From: Alphaproteobacteria bacterium
Lineage (GTDB): Bacteria; Pseudomonadota; Alphaproteobacteria; Rhizobiales; JAJFHC01
Length of the DNA: 64,000 bases
NCBI GenBank assembly: GCA_021775805.1
Contig: JAJFHD010000087.1
Span: forward strand, 1-64,000
Direction: 5' to 3'
Part shown: piece by piece, positions 1 through 8,680 of the stretch
How the letters are laid out: every line of letters begins with the position of its first letter
Numbering within the stretch: position 1 is the stretch's first letter
Translations under genes and position numbers: made by a program
The notes under the pieces: generated by a model
What the model saw: only the letters and a program-made list of their open reading frames with translations
Told to the model about the DNA's origin: nothing
Databases searched by the model: none

Positions 1-250
1 CCAAGAACTGTCGTGTCTTGAAGGTACCAGACAATGGGTGGGCGGCGAACCTATCGACGCTCGACTGTGGTTTGAGAGCGGAAGAACCTGGCCCGGGCGC
101 GCAAACCAGCGGAGGTGCCCAAGGCGCACACGATTGACCGCGGACGCGGGATGCTTGAACGCTGCACTGCGTTTGACGCCCTTATCTGGGCGATAGGCAT
201 GGTCAGTTCGACTCGACAGTTTACAAATGTGAAGTCAGAGAGGCTAAAGA
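1..250. other. window edge, no supported gene
   Basis: No recognisable gene. A start-less frame is open on the plus strand from base 3 to a TGA at 135-137 (about 44 codons, ending GGAQGAHD). It could be the tail of a gene that begins before the window, but it matches no family I know. Confidence 0.3.
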
Positions 251-1621
251 ATGATGGATATTCCAAAAATCCTGCACTGCATCTGGATCGGCGGTGGAGA
301 CATTACACAGGTCAAGGATCTCGACGGGATACAAAGCTGGATCGACACACAACCGGATTACCAGATCTGGATCTGGTGGGACGATTCCCACATGCTCAAT
401 ATGCACGGTGTCCGTAACGCTATCAGCACGGCGTCGGACGGCGTTGCGTCAGGCGGTGCCGCCGCGGTAGCGGCACCGGCATCGGGCGCTGGCTCCGGTG
501 GTGCCGGTCAGGTGAGACGCGATCATTATGAAGCCGAACGTGACGACAAGGATCAAAAGTCCGCCCTGGGGCGTGACATTCGCAACCTTCGTTTCCTGGA
601 TTGGCTGAGGCAGCAGGATCGCGCCAGCCTGCCAGAAAAGGTTCAAGCATTTCTGGATAGATATAGGGCCTTTTATGACTCACGTGATAACGCGGGAAAA
701 CACCAGGGTGACCAGAAGCTGGCATTGGCATTGTTCCTGATCGATGAGACAGCCAAGGCCTTCGAGCCACTGCGTCATCTTCAGGAGAGTAACTCAGATC
801 GAGTTCGTCTCTGCAATCTCCGCTCTCACGAGTTTTTGCCGGGCGCTCCCGGCGGAACAATGAACTGGATGAACAGCGATTTGTACAACAGGGAGATGGC
901 CTATCGAGGCATTTTTCCCGCCGCCGCTTCAGACATACTGCGCTACGAAATACTGTACAACTACGGGGGCATTTACCTGGACGTCGATCTGCAGTTTCAA
1001 GAGAGGCTGGGACAGTTGACGGTTGAGGAAAACCTCGCCAGATGCGCTGTCGAAGAAGATGCGAAGGGAACGCCACGCGGTGACTCCAGCGAAGAGTATC
1101 ACCAAAAGACCGCGAAAACGCATGGTGGCAAGTGTTTCTATGCAATGAACAATATCGTTGCCACCCACAAGGGAAGCCGGTTCGCGGATCTGCTGCGTAA
1201 ATGCATACGGTACAGCTACGATGAGATGGACCAGGACGGCGACCGCATTGTCAAACGGTACTGGAAAGACATACCCAACAAGGCGACGATTGATCTTACC
1301 GGACCAAATCTCGTGCGTGAGATTCAGTACTGTTTGTATAAAGGCTTTTCTCCCCGTGACATTCCGGAAAAGTCATACAAACGGCTTGAGGCCGCTCTGA
1401 AAAAACACGAGGCAAAGATGAGTGAAAAGCACTTTGACACAATTGCCGACCTGCAAAGGGATGATTTTCCCCGATTTGCCAAAATCTGGCGTGACGACGA
1501 CAAAAGGTACGTGGCGTTCTGGAACTGGGTATGGGCCCATACCTATTTCCCGATGGAGAAAGTGAACTGGCACACGCCTGCCGCCGCACAAAGCGACACC
1601 AAAGCGGCCGCACAGCAGTAA
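251..1621 (+). CDS. TcdA/TcdB-like DXD glycosyltransferase, candidate CIS effector
   Basis: A 456-residue protein of the 'glycosyltransferase sugar-binding region containing DXD' type. It opens with IPKILHCIWIGG, the usual first strand of this fold. Near residues 220-240 it has a SDILRYEILYNYGGIYLDVD block, which matches the nucleotide-sugar and metal site of clostridial glucosylating toxins and related enzymes. A later TGPN motif (around residue 352) also fits. Residues about 65-95 are an Ala/Gly-rich low-complexity insert. No signal peptide is seen. The gene converges on the CIS operon, its stop lying 2 nt from that of the channel gene, so a role as CIS cargo is an inference from position. 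An adjacent second ATG at 254 is an equally good start. It could instead be an ordinary glycan-building enzyme. Confidence 0.8.
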   Translation: MMDIPKILHCIWIGGGDITQVKDLDGIQSWIDTQPDYQIWIWWDDSHMLNMHGVRNAISTASDGVASGGAAAVAAPASGAGSGGAGQVRRDHYEAERDDKDQKSALGRDIRNLRFLDWLRQQDRASLPEKVQAFLDRYRAFYDSRDNAGKHQGDQKLALALFLIDETAKAFEPLRHLQESNSDRVRLCNLRSHEFLPGAPGGTMNWMNSDLYNREMAYRGIFPAAASDILRYEILYNYGGIYLDVDLQFQERLGQLTVEENLARCAVEEDAKGTPRGDSSEEYHQKTAKTHGGKCFYAMNNIVATHKGSRFADLLRKCIRYSYDEMDQDGDRIVKRYWKDIPNKATIDLTGPNLVREIQYCLYKGFSPRDIPEKSYKRLEAALKKHEAKMSEKHFDTIADLQRDDFPRFAKIWRDDDKRYVAFWNWVWAHTYFPMEKVNWHTPAAAQSDTKAAAQQ

Positions 1622-1623
1622 TA

Positions 1624-2652
1624 CTATACCCTGCCGCCGGTGACGTGGTCCTCCGGGTCATCGGTGCCTGCGAAGGACTTGTCGAACACGACGTGGTCGG
1701 GCGCGTATGCTTTATGGTGCGGTGTCTCTGCGGCATCTGACATGGGCTGCGGAATCAGGACGTCTGTCTTGTCTGACATGCGGGTGTTCATCAGATTGGG
1801 CGAGGCAATTTCGACTTCCGCGTCATGCAGGACATCGAGGACATTCGAAAGCAACAGGGAACGCTTCTGCAGGTAGTGGTCGAAGTTCTCAAGGACGCCC
1901 TGGACGGAATAGGTTACCGCAAAATCGCCAAGCTCCTGGACCAGAACAAAGTGTTTTTGAAGGCCGGTCTGCTCGGCTGCTTCAAGCAGAAGATGCTCGA
2001 CCTGCTTGCGCGGCACGTCATACCCCAGCGAGACGGTCGCGGAGATCACGGTGCTCTCGCGGCGAAGAACCTCGATCGGATTTGATATGACGTACATCGC
2101 AGGGAAGGAAACCAATGTCCCCTGGTCTGTTTGCAGTTCCACCCGGAGCAGATGGATCGACGTGACCCGGCCAAAATGATCGCCGATGCGGGCAAAATCG
2201 TTGTTCTGGATACGCCACATGGGGCGCAACAGCATGCCTGCAATGGCATTGCCGGTGACGGTTGTAGACGACAGGGCGATCAGAGCACTGAGCGATATCC
2301 CGAATACCGCCAGCAATGACGAGCGGTTCTCATCCGAAAACGGCATGAAGATGATCATGGCCAGTGTGAAGAACAATGCCAGGCCGATCATGATCGAGTG
2401 TTTTATGAAGACAAGGTGCCCGCGTTCCGCATAGATCTTGCTCAGCCAGCGATTGGTGCCATACATCGCAGCCGCGATGATCGCCACAACAAGCAGGGTC
2501 TGGAAAAACTCGATCAAGAATCTCGTGAAAGTGTAATTCGGATCGTTGACGCCGATGACTTCTGCGAACGCGGGGCCGGCTACCATGATCGCGCCTATTG
2601 CCACGGCCAACAGTGTCCACCGATTACCAACTTTTGTATTATTCTCTCGCAC
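1624..2652 (-). CDS. MscS-family mechanosensitive channel
   Basis: A 342-residue membrane protein of the small-conductance mechanosensitive channel family. It has an N-terminal hydrophobic or signal-like segment (about 13-30), helices at about 43-65 and 83-105, and a pore-lining segment around LSSTTVTGNAIAGMLLR (about 127-145). A beta-rich cytoplasmic domain follows, with the GTLVSFPAMYVISNPI motif. The C-terminal tail of about 60 residues is hydrophilic and longer than in E. coli MscS. It is the last gene of the minus-strand run starting with the CIS genes, 33 nt after a small membrane protein. Channels of this family release solutes on membrane tension; a link to CIS firing is only suggested by position. 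Confidence 0.85.
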   Translation of the reverse strand: MRENNTKVGNRWTLLAVAIGAIMVAGPAFAEVIGVNDPNYTFTRFLIEFFQTLLVVAIIAAAMYGTNRWLSKIYAERGHLVFIKHSIMIGLALFFTLAMIIFMPFSDENRSSLLAVFGISLSALIALSSTTVTGNAIAGMLLRPMWRIQNNDFARIGDHFGRVTSIHLLRVELQTDQGTLVSFPAMYVISNPIEVLRRESTVISATVSLGYDVPRKQVEHLLLEAAEQTGLQKHFVLVQELGDFAVTYSVQGVLENFDHYLQKRSLLLSNVLDVLHDAEVEIASPNLMNTRMSDKTDVLIPQPMSDAAETPHHKAYAPDHVVFDKSFAGTDDPEDHVTGGRV

Positions 2653-2685
2653 AGATCAGCCCTCCCCAGGGTTCCAAAGGTTTCA

Positions 2686-3312
2686 TCAGATACCGATTGC
2701 CTTTTTCACTGCCGGCAACGACGACAGGATGAACCCAACCGCTCTCACACAGGTGACAACGGCGATGATGATCGCGCCGATGTCGTCGGTCAGGCTGACG
2801 ATGATGGTCGGCAGTCCGTGCAGGAAGCTCAGCATCATCGTCAGAAGAAGCGAGGTCAGCACAATCAGGACAAGACCGATATTGGCCAGGAATTTTTCAT
2901 GGGCAAGGATCATGCAAATGCAGAAGGCAAACTTGCAGAACATGGCTCCGGCCAGAAAAGGTGCCGATCCAGATACAGGAAAATCGGCGTAATTGAAAAT
3001 GTAGGGAAATACGAAATAGAACGACAGCAGCATCTTGAAAAACAAGGTTACGGCAACACCGAACACGGCAATGGCCAAAGGCAGGACAAACATCGAAAAT
3101 CCGAATGTGGCAAAGCCCTGGATGCGGCCGGTTGTGGCGTTTGTGATGAGAAACGGGGCGCCGATGAGCAGGACGGTCATGAGCACGAGGAGATCGAATA
3201 TGGCCAGGGCCGACAGACCGACACTCCAGCAGCTTCCAACAATCTCAACCCCGATTGTCACAAGGATAAACAACAGGGCGCCAACAAACGGCAATTTCTT
3301 GAAGCCAAGCAT
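2686..3312 (-). CDS. polytopic membrane protein of unknown function
   Basis: A 208-residue, very hydrophobic protein with about five or six predicted membrane helices and no family I recognise. The start at 3312 is chosen because a GGAGG lies 9 nt upstream (CTGGAGGCGAACATAATG). The open frame extends further upstream, but only into the end of the preceding gene. It sits between the Ig-like membrane protein and the MscS channel, so it may belong to a membrane module that goes with the CIS. No catalytic motif is visible. Confidence 0.75.
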   Translation of the reverse strand: MLGFKKLPFVGALLFILVTIGVEIVGSCWSVGLSALAIFDLLVLMTVLLIGAPFLITNATTGRIQGFATFGFSMFVLPLAIAVFGVAVTLFFKMLLSFYFVFPYIFNYADFPVSGSAPFLAGAMFCKFAFCICMILAHEKFLANIGLVLIVLTSLLLTMMLSFLHGLPTIIVSLTDDIGAIIIAVVTCVRAVGFILSSLPAVKKAIGI

Positions 3313-3361
3313 TATGTTCGCCTCCAGGGAGGCGTGCGTGATTCGATGATCAGACGGGCGT

Positions 3362-4210
3362 TCAACATAACAAACCGCAGACGTTCTTGAAACTGGCCGG
3401 TTTGCTTCCGCCGGGCTTGCAATCTTTGTCGGGCTTACGATTTTCGTTGGGCTCGCATCCATTGTCGGGGTTGCGATTTTCGTTGGGTTTCCACAACAGG
3501 AAGAATGTCTTGTAGAGAATTGTGCTTTTCACACACGCGTTCTTTTTCTCCTCGCGTAATTCAACATTCTCAATGGCGTCCAATGTCTCCTTGGTACAGG
3601 ACGCTTCAGCATCCGTTGTGGTAAATGCGGAAACGCTGCTCAATCCATAGACAATGGCAATCACAATGAGCGCCTTCTTGACGATCTTGACGTTGACAGT
3701 TCTGTTCCCCGCCGGCTGGCCGTTCCAGAACCAGTTGCCCAGGCGGGCGCCCAACGGTCCAAAAAATCCAAAGAGACCCGTGAGCCAACCCCAAAGCGAG
3801 CGGCGCTTCTTCGGCTCGACCGCCGGTGCGGGCGTCGCAGGGGCAAGTGAAGGGTCGGGCACCAAGACCTGATCGACTTTCAAAAGCACACTGGCGCTGG
3901 TGTCGCTGGATTTGCCTGATTTCGACGTCTCGGTGACCTCAAGGCGAATCCGGTAGTCGCCGATGGTCACTTCAGGCGGCAGGTGTGCGTCGACGATCAG
4001 TTGATCGGTGGCGTTCGGGCTCAGGGACCGGTCGGCGCCGTCGTCGATTTCAAACCAGCCGGATTGTATCTCGGGTCCGCCGACGATACGGGCGCGGACA
4101 TGAATGTTGCGGTCGTGAATGTTCGTGACGGTGAACAGGAACCGGGCGTGGCCGTATTTGTCGCAAGTGATCCTGCGAACGACGGGCGTGATTTCCGTTG
4201 CGTTGGCCAA
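3362..4210 (-). CDS. membrane-anchored Ig-like domain protein with Cys-containing repeat tail
   Basis: A 282-residue protein of unknown function. Residues about 1-115 are beta-rich and look like an immunoglobulin-like or CARDB-type sandwich. A Pro/Ala linker (about 118-130) and a basic Trp/Gly-rich stretch follow, then one clear helix around KALIVIAIVYGLSSVSAF (about 180-197). The C-terminus holds several Cys residues and two copies of a 12-residue unit, PNENRNPDNGCE and PNENRKPDKDCK. Its N-terminal domain resembles that of the next gene upstream (4235-5017), so the two are probably diverged paralogues. It lies 24 nt after that gene in the CIS operon. A role in docking the CIS at the membrane is inference. 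Confidence 0.75.
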   Translation of the reverse strand: MANATEITPVVRRITCDKYGHARFLFTVTNIHDRNIHVRARIVGGPEIQSGWFEIDDGADRSLSPNATDQLIVDAHLPPEVTIGDYRIRLEVTETSKSGKSSDTSASVLLKVDQVLVPDPSLAPATPAPAVEPKKRRSLWGWLTGLFGFFGPLGARLGNWFWNGQPAGNRTVNVKIVKKALIVIAIVYGLSSVSAFTTTDAEASCTKETLDAIENVELREEKKNACVKSTILYKTFFLLWKPNENRNPDNGCEPNENRKPDKDCKPGGSKPASFKNVCGLLC

Positions 4211-4234
4211 GCCGGGTATTCTCCAAATCGCTTG

Positions 4235-5017
4235 CTACGGGTTTTTGGTCGCTTGATACTTCTTCCAGAAATGGAAACCGTAGAATGACACAAGGACGCC
4301 ACTGAGCATTTGCACGGGCCAAAAATTAAACAATAACATATATGCGGAAATCGCAGGGACTACGCCCCCAATCGCAATCAATTTTAAATTGAAAACGCGT
4401 CTTGTTGAAATTGCAGAGAGTATTCCACCAATGAAACAAGCGAAAAAAATCATTGATAGAAACTCACCTCCAGACCAAGTGTTAATTTTATCATTATTAG
4501 ATATTGTAAATGCTTCTCGGAAAGATTTTCTGTCAAATACCATTTCAAATATAATTACAAATAATATAGAAGACAGAATACTCATAATCAATGCGCCAGC
4601 AAATCCCAAGCAAGTTAACAGCCAACCTCTGCGTGGGTGGACAATTGGTGGAGGAGGAACGTATTCCGCAACGCGTTCCAGCACGTTTACGGCAACCGGC
4701 GGGCTTTCATCGAACTTCTCCCCGGGTTCCTTGGTATCGAACACGAGTAGACCAAATTCATGTGTCCCGGGCGATGCGGTTTCCGGCACTGAAACAGACA
4801 CGTTGATGCGGGTTTTTGCATTGGGTTCAAGGCGACGTTCTGACTCACCGTCAAGCGTCAACCAAGCCTTTGGCTCAGGTCGCTCAGCGATAAACTGCGC
4901 GCCGATCTTCATTCGGTCGGGTTGGGAGTTGGTGACGTCAAATGTGACATGGACAGTGTCTCCAACAGTGCAGGACAATGACTCCTGGGCCGCCGATATC
5001 TCTACAATGCTGGTCAT
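4235..5017 (-). CDS. membrane-anchored Ig-like domain protein, mosaic base composition
   Basis: A 260-residue protein. Residues about 1-110 form a beta-rich domain with a repeated pattern (VHVTFDVTNSQ, RINVSVSVPE, THEFGLLVFDT) like an Ig/CARDB sandwich. A proline linker (YVPPPP, about 114-119) follows, then four or five hydrophobic segments to the C-terminus. The membrane half is encoded by strikingly AT-rich DNA: a hand count over 4381-4560 gives 53 G/C in 180 bases, about 29%, while the Ig half looks like its neighbours. This suggests recent fusion or acquisition of the membrane part. It follows the baseplate gene gpI after a 93-nt gap. Function is unknown. Confidence 0.75.
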   Translation of the reverse strand: MTSIVEISAAQESLSCTVGDTVHVTFDVTNSQPDRMKIGAQFIAERPEPKAWLTLDGESERRLEPNAKTRINVSVSVPETASPGTHEFGLLVFDTKEPGEKFDESPPVAVNVLERVAEYVPPPPIVHPRRGWLLTCLGFAGALIMSILSSILFVIIFEMVFDRKSFREAFTISNNDKINTWSGGEFLSMIFFACFIGGILSAISTRRVFNLKLIAIGGVVPAISAYMLLFNFWPVQMLSGVLVSFYGFHFWKKYQATKNP

Positions 5018-5110
5018 GGAACTATCCGTGTCTAAAATGATGAAGCCGGCCAGGCGAGGCAGGTGTGTTGTTCGGGTGCAATGTTCGTAGTGCCGGAAGT
5101 GGGTATGGCA

Positions 5111-5671
5111 TCAGTCAGCCACATCCTGAGCGAAAACAATTTCATGCGTGACGAATGCGGGTTTCTCCTGCTCGACGATTTGTCCCACAAGATCACGATA
5201 AGATACTGCGTTTGCCGGTGCAATTACCTTCACATGAAAAGAGCGCGGGCGGCCATGTTCGTCGGCGCCGTTTTCGAGGACCTCGAAGCCCGGAATGCCT
5301 GTGGCGGTTTCGAGAAACAAACACAGACCGTGCCCGGTTCCCCGCCAGCGCGACAGTTCGGGCACCGCCCGGATGAGTTCGCGAAGCCGGCCCATTCCGC
5401 TGGCAATCGGCGGCAAGGCTTCCGCCGGATCATAGTCAAAGTAGGTCTCCTGCGGCAGGTACCGGTCGAGATCCATGAAATATGCGAGCAGGATGACAAA
5501 CGGGTCCGATGCCCGGTCGGTGTTCAGGTTGTCGGGCAGCGAGGCGATCGCCTCTTCGGCCGGGGACAGCATGGCGTCCATAGCGTCGATGATTGCGGCC
5601 AAGGGGGAGCCAGGCGCATTGGCGCGCTGGAAAACATCCGGCAGCAGGCGTTCAATGTGCGCTTGGGTCAT
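5111..5671 (-). CDS. CIS baseplate protein, gpI/TIGR02242-like
   Basis: A 186-residue protein resembling the phage tail protein I / TIGR02242 family (Afp12 position in extracellular CIS). The family features I see are the N-terminal MTQAHIERLLPDVFQRA helix, the FVILLAYFMDLD segment, RLRELIRAVPELSRWRGTG, and the C-terminal KVIAP-type strand followed by an EKPAFVTHEI helix and strand. It overlaps the 3' end of the J-like gene by 20 nt, so it is translationally coupled to it. In known CIS this protein joins the wedge around the spike. It is the last recognisable structural CIS gene in the operon. Confidence 0.85.
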   Translation of the reverse strand: MTQAHIERLLPDVFQRANAPGSPLAAIIDAMDAMLSPAEEAIASLPDNLNTDRASDPFVILLAYFMDLDRYLPQETYFDYDPAEALPPIASGMGRLRELIRAVPELSRWRGTGHGLCLFLETATGIPGFEVLENGADEHGRPRSFHVKVIAPANAVSYRDLVGQIVEQEKPAFVTHEIVFAQDVAD

Positions 5672-8237
5672 CGCTACGTCTCACCGTTATCTCATGGGCG
5701 CCGGAACAGAACACCCAGGTTTCGGGCAGTTTCACTTCATTGTAGAATTCGGTCACCGAGCAAGCCTTGTAACAGATGCCAATGTCGGTTGAACGGTGTA
5801 TGCCCTCAGGACCCCCGGCCAGGATTATTCCAGGTGCAGCGGCCAGCGCATTGATCGGTTGCAGCCTGCTGACATCGCGCAGCGGCAGGCCGCAGCTGAC
5901 ACTCGGCAGGCGCCATTCCGGATCAGGATCGTCGGGGGCAAGGCACAATACACCGCGGCGCAATGAACCCGCATAGATATTGTTGCCGTCGTGTGACAGG
6001 GAACGGCATGTTCCCGCGGACCACTTGCCGGCGTAGTTTGTCCAGCCGTCAATATCCGCGCCATCCTCGTCAAGGCGAATCCGGAAGCAGCCGTTGCCGC
6101 CCGCCCGGCCCGCTGCAGAAACGCCAGCCCACAGGTAACGCTGAGTCCTGGTGTGCTGGACCATGAGGATCCGGGCCAGTTCACCGTCAAGGCCTATATG
6201 CTGGAACGTACCGGCCCGGCCGGCGCTTACGGAAAGGTAGACACCGGCTTCGCCGCTGCCGGCCACGGCCACCATGTTCTGGCCCTGCAGGTCTGTCGAT
6301 ACGACTACGGCGTTTGCACCAAGGGTCGGCTGTTTTTCGTCAAACAGAATTTGCTGAGGGGCGGAGCCCGCCTGGAGTGCTACCTCGAACAGACCTGACG
6401 GCGACGCCATGAACAGCGAGGGTGTGCGGTCCCGGAACATCCAGGTAACGTCCGTTACCTCAAACTGGAACAATCCTATTTCTTCAAAGCTGTTGCCGCA
6501 GTTGCGGGAAACGTAGAGCCTGAGGGTTTCATCCTGTCTGGTGATGACGCAGATCAAACCGGCCCGGCCCGGATCGTTACCGGATTCCGGCGTGTAGGCA
6601 TCGACTAGCACGACTTCTTGTTCTTCGAACGCCCGAATTGCCTCCCAGCTGTCGCCATCGTTGCCCGACCGGTAAACGTCCTGTTTGCTCGCCGTGTACC
6701 AGGTGTGGGGCTGAAAGGCGTCGCGGGTGATCGTGTCGATGTCCTCATTCGGGGCTTTGTCGATCAGCAACCGAACGTTGCCGATGCTGGCGACGCCGGC
6801 ATACCGGCCGATCTGGCGAAGGACGTCCCAGGTTGTGATGGGCTTGCCGAACGGCCATCCGGATTGATCCGAGCCGTCGGCCAACGGTGTAATCAGGTGG
6901 TTAAGTTTTTCAAGCAAATGGCCGTGCATCACTTCCGGGTCCTCACCGGGGTAGACAGTGACGTCAGCCTTGACGCGCACAGTCTTGTAATGAGCCCAGC
7001 CGACCAGGCAGGATGTCCCCAGAGGTCTGCGCCTATCAAGCCCTTTTTGCACCTGTTCCAGAACGGTGTCGGGCGACGCGTCCATCAAAACTGCAGAGGT
7101 GACGGGCGAAGGCGGGTTCTCGATATCGGGAACCAGCGTGATGTTGACGGCACCGACCGCTCCGTGTTTCCACAGGGCGGCGTCCGCGATGGCCCGTGCG
7201 CGGTTGACTCCGCCCGAGCTTTGTTTCGCCAGGGCCTCAAAGTCTCTTGCGGTTACCGCGCGCTCGAGTGAATGGAGGCTCATGGGACCGCGTGCAATGG
7301 CGTTCTCCAGGGTTTCCGCCGGACTGCCGCCCAAAGCGGCAACCTGGTTGGTGACCGCAAGCCCGCCGATCGGTTCGACAAGCGTCTTGAGCATGCCAGG
7401 TCTGATATTGCCTGCACTGCCGCCGCCTGTGCGATACCACACCCGTATCTGCTGGCCGGTTTGGGGGACATCGGCCAACAGTTTCTCTTCTTTCCGGAGT
7501 CCGCCATCTTCCTTCGGAGTACGCAGTGCGGGTGCAAATGTAATTTCGCCGGTGAAGCGATTGACCACATACACCCGGCGATCATCCCGTGCGGCATCGA
7601 AGTTTTGAACCTCGCGCCATATGGCGAATGCCTTGCCGTCGAATTCAAGCATCGAGTCACTCGCCCGGGTCCGATCCAGATCCGTCTCAATGCCAACCAA
7701 CAGGTTTGACCCGGGCAGGTTCGGTTCTATGATCGGTACCTGCGCCACGCGCACGGACTGGCCCGGTCTGCCGGTTCCGGTTCCGCACAGTTCGCCCTTT
7801 ATCGTCTGGCAATGCGCCGCGCGAACAGCGACGTCGGTCTTGCCTGGATCGAGTACGGCCGCACTCAGGGTCTCGAACACGGGGCTTTCGGAGCCGTCGT
7901 TTGATCTTGGCGCTGTCACACGGGTGCCCATGGGAATTTCAATTTTGGTCTTTTGCGGTTTTGCGAGCGAGAAGGTGAGGGTGACGCTCGACGCGGACGG
8001 GGGATGCGGTTGCACACCGATCAAATTCAGCAGGGCGACGAAGACCTTGTCGGGGAGACGGTTCAGACGATAGATCATCATTTCGGTCAGATGGGCGAAA
8101 GCCTCAATCAGCACCACGCCGGGATCGCCGGGAGACAGGTCTGTCCAGGTGGTGGAATTCTGGCGCACGACCGCCAGTGCCTCTTCAACGAGTTGGTCGA
8201 AATTTCTGTCGTCCAGGTTTGGTGAGGGCAGGGGCAT
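5652..8237 (-). CDS. CIS baseplate J-like wedge protein with C-terminal beta-propeller
   Basis: An 861-residue protein. Residues 1 to about 500 match the putative baseplate assembly family (gp6/J, Afp11-like): PNLDDRNFDQLVEEA at the start, LSPGDPGVVLIEAFAHL, RLNRLPDKVFVALLNLIGV, and the SLERAVTARDFE block. In typical members the protein ends soon after this. Here about 355 further residues carry BNR/sialidase-like repeats, such as VYRSGNDGDSWEAI, LYVSRNCGNSFEEIG, VYLSVSAGRAGTFQHIG and GIHRSTDIG, consistent with a beta-propeller. The extension could bind a surface, envelope or regulatory partner. It lies 1 nt after gp25 and overlaps gpI. Confidence 0.9.
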   Translation of the reverse strand: MPLPSPNLDDRNFDQLVEEALAVVRQNSTTWTDLSPGDPGVVLIEAFAHLTEMMIYRLNRLPDKVFVALLNLIGVQPHPPSASSVTLTFSLAKPQKTKIEIPMGTRVTAPRSNDGSESPVFETLSAAVLDPGKTDVAVRAAHCQTIKGELCGTGTGRPGQSVRVAQVPIIEPNLPGSNLLVGIETDLDRTRASDSMLEFDGKAFAIWREVQNFDAARDDRRVYVVNRFTGEITFAPALRTPKEDGGLRKEEKLLADVPQTGQQIRVWYRTGGGSAGNIRPGMLKTLVEPIGGLAVTNQVAALGGSPAETLENAIARGPMSLHSLERAVTARDFEALAKQSSGGVNRARAIADAALWKHGAVGAVNITLVPDIENPPSPVTSAVLMDASPDTVLEQVQKGLDRRRPLGTSCLVGWAHYKTVRVKADVTVYPGEDPEVMHGHLLEKLNHLITPLADGSDQSGWPFGKPITTWDVLRQIGRYAGVASIGNVRLLIDKAPNEDIDTITRDAFQPHTWYTASKQDVYRSGNDGDSWEAIRAFEEQEVVLVDAYTPESGNDPGRAGLICVITRQDETLRLYVSRNCGNSFEEIGLFQFEVTDVTWMFRDRTPSLFMASPSGLFEVALQAGSAPQQILFDEKQPTLGANAVVVSTDLQGQNMVAVAGSGEAGVYLSVSAGRAGTFQHIGLDGELARILMVQHTRTQRYLWAGVSAAGRAGGNGCFRIRLDEDGADIDGWTNYAGKWSAGTCRSLSHDGNNIYAGSLRRGVLCLAPDDPDPEWRLPSVSCGLPLRDVSRLQPINALAAAPGIILAGGPEGIHRSTDIGICYKACSVTEFYNEVKLPETWVFCSGAHEITVRRSDDPSAH

Positions 8238-8238
8238 A

Positions 8239-8676
8239 TCAATAATCCGGAGATGATAGGTCTAGGGCAAAAACGAGGCTTTCTTCTTCCTGGGTGCGCC
8301 GCACACGATAGTGCAGCGTCACCCGCATTACCTGATGTTCGGTGTCGTCACGGCTGGCATCAACCTTGAGGATGTCGACACGCGGTTCCCAGTCGGTCAC
8401 AGCCTGTTTGACGTAATGCATCGCCAGACCGTGGGTGGTCTCATCATTGGGCGAGAATACAAGGCGATGGAGTTCGCAACCATAGCCGGGACGGCGCAGC
8501 CGCTCGCCGGGGATGGTCGACAGCAATATCCGGATCGCCTGACGGATGGACTGTTCTCCGTCGATAAGGGAGAGTTGGCCGAGATTTGAAACAGTGAGCC
8601 CGACTTCGGCCGATCCCATGTCGAAGTCCGGATGGGTAAACCTGAGGGCGGCAAAATTTTTGCGCGGATCCGTCAT
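8239..8676 (-). CDS. CIS baseplate gp25-like protein
   Basis: A 145-residue protein of the GPW/gp25 family, the small wedge protein that joins sheath and baseplate. Family features are the segment SIRQAIRILLSTIPGERLRRPGYGC, with the conserved PGER and the small-residue/Gly turn, then LHRLVFSPNDE and a C-terminal strand with RVTLHYRVRR. It lies 4 nt after the PAAR-like gene and 1 nt before the J-like gene, as in other CIS operons (Afp9 role). Confidence 0.9.
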   Translation of the reverse strand: MTDPRKNFAALRFTHPDFDMGSAEVGLTVSNLGQLSLIDGEQSIRQAIRILLSTIPGERLRRPGYGCELHRLVFSPNDETTHGLAMHYVKQAVTDWEPRVDILKVDASRDDTEHQVMRVTLHYRVRRTQEEESLVFALDLSSPDY

Positions 8677-8680
8677 CGGG

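Noticed and set aside
3-137. Open frame at the left edge that might be the end of a gene
   Set aside because: About 44 codons, no start in the window and no recognisable family; random open frames of this size are common at this G+C.
2398-3390. Long plus-strand frame of 330 codons opposite the MscS and small membrane genes
   Set aside because: Its product is rich in Gln, Arg and His with no fold; the minus-strand frames have clear membrane helices and RBSs.
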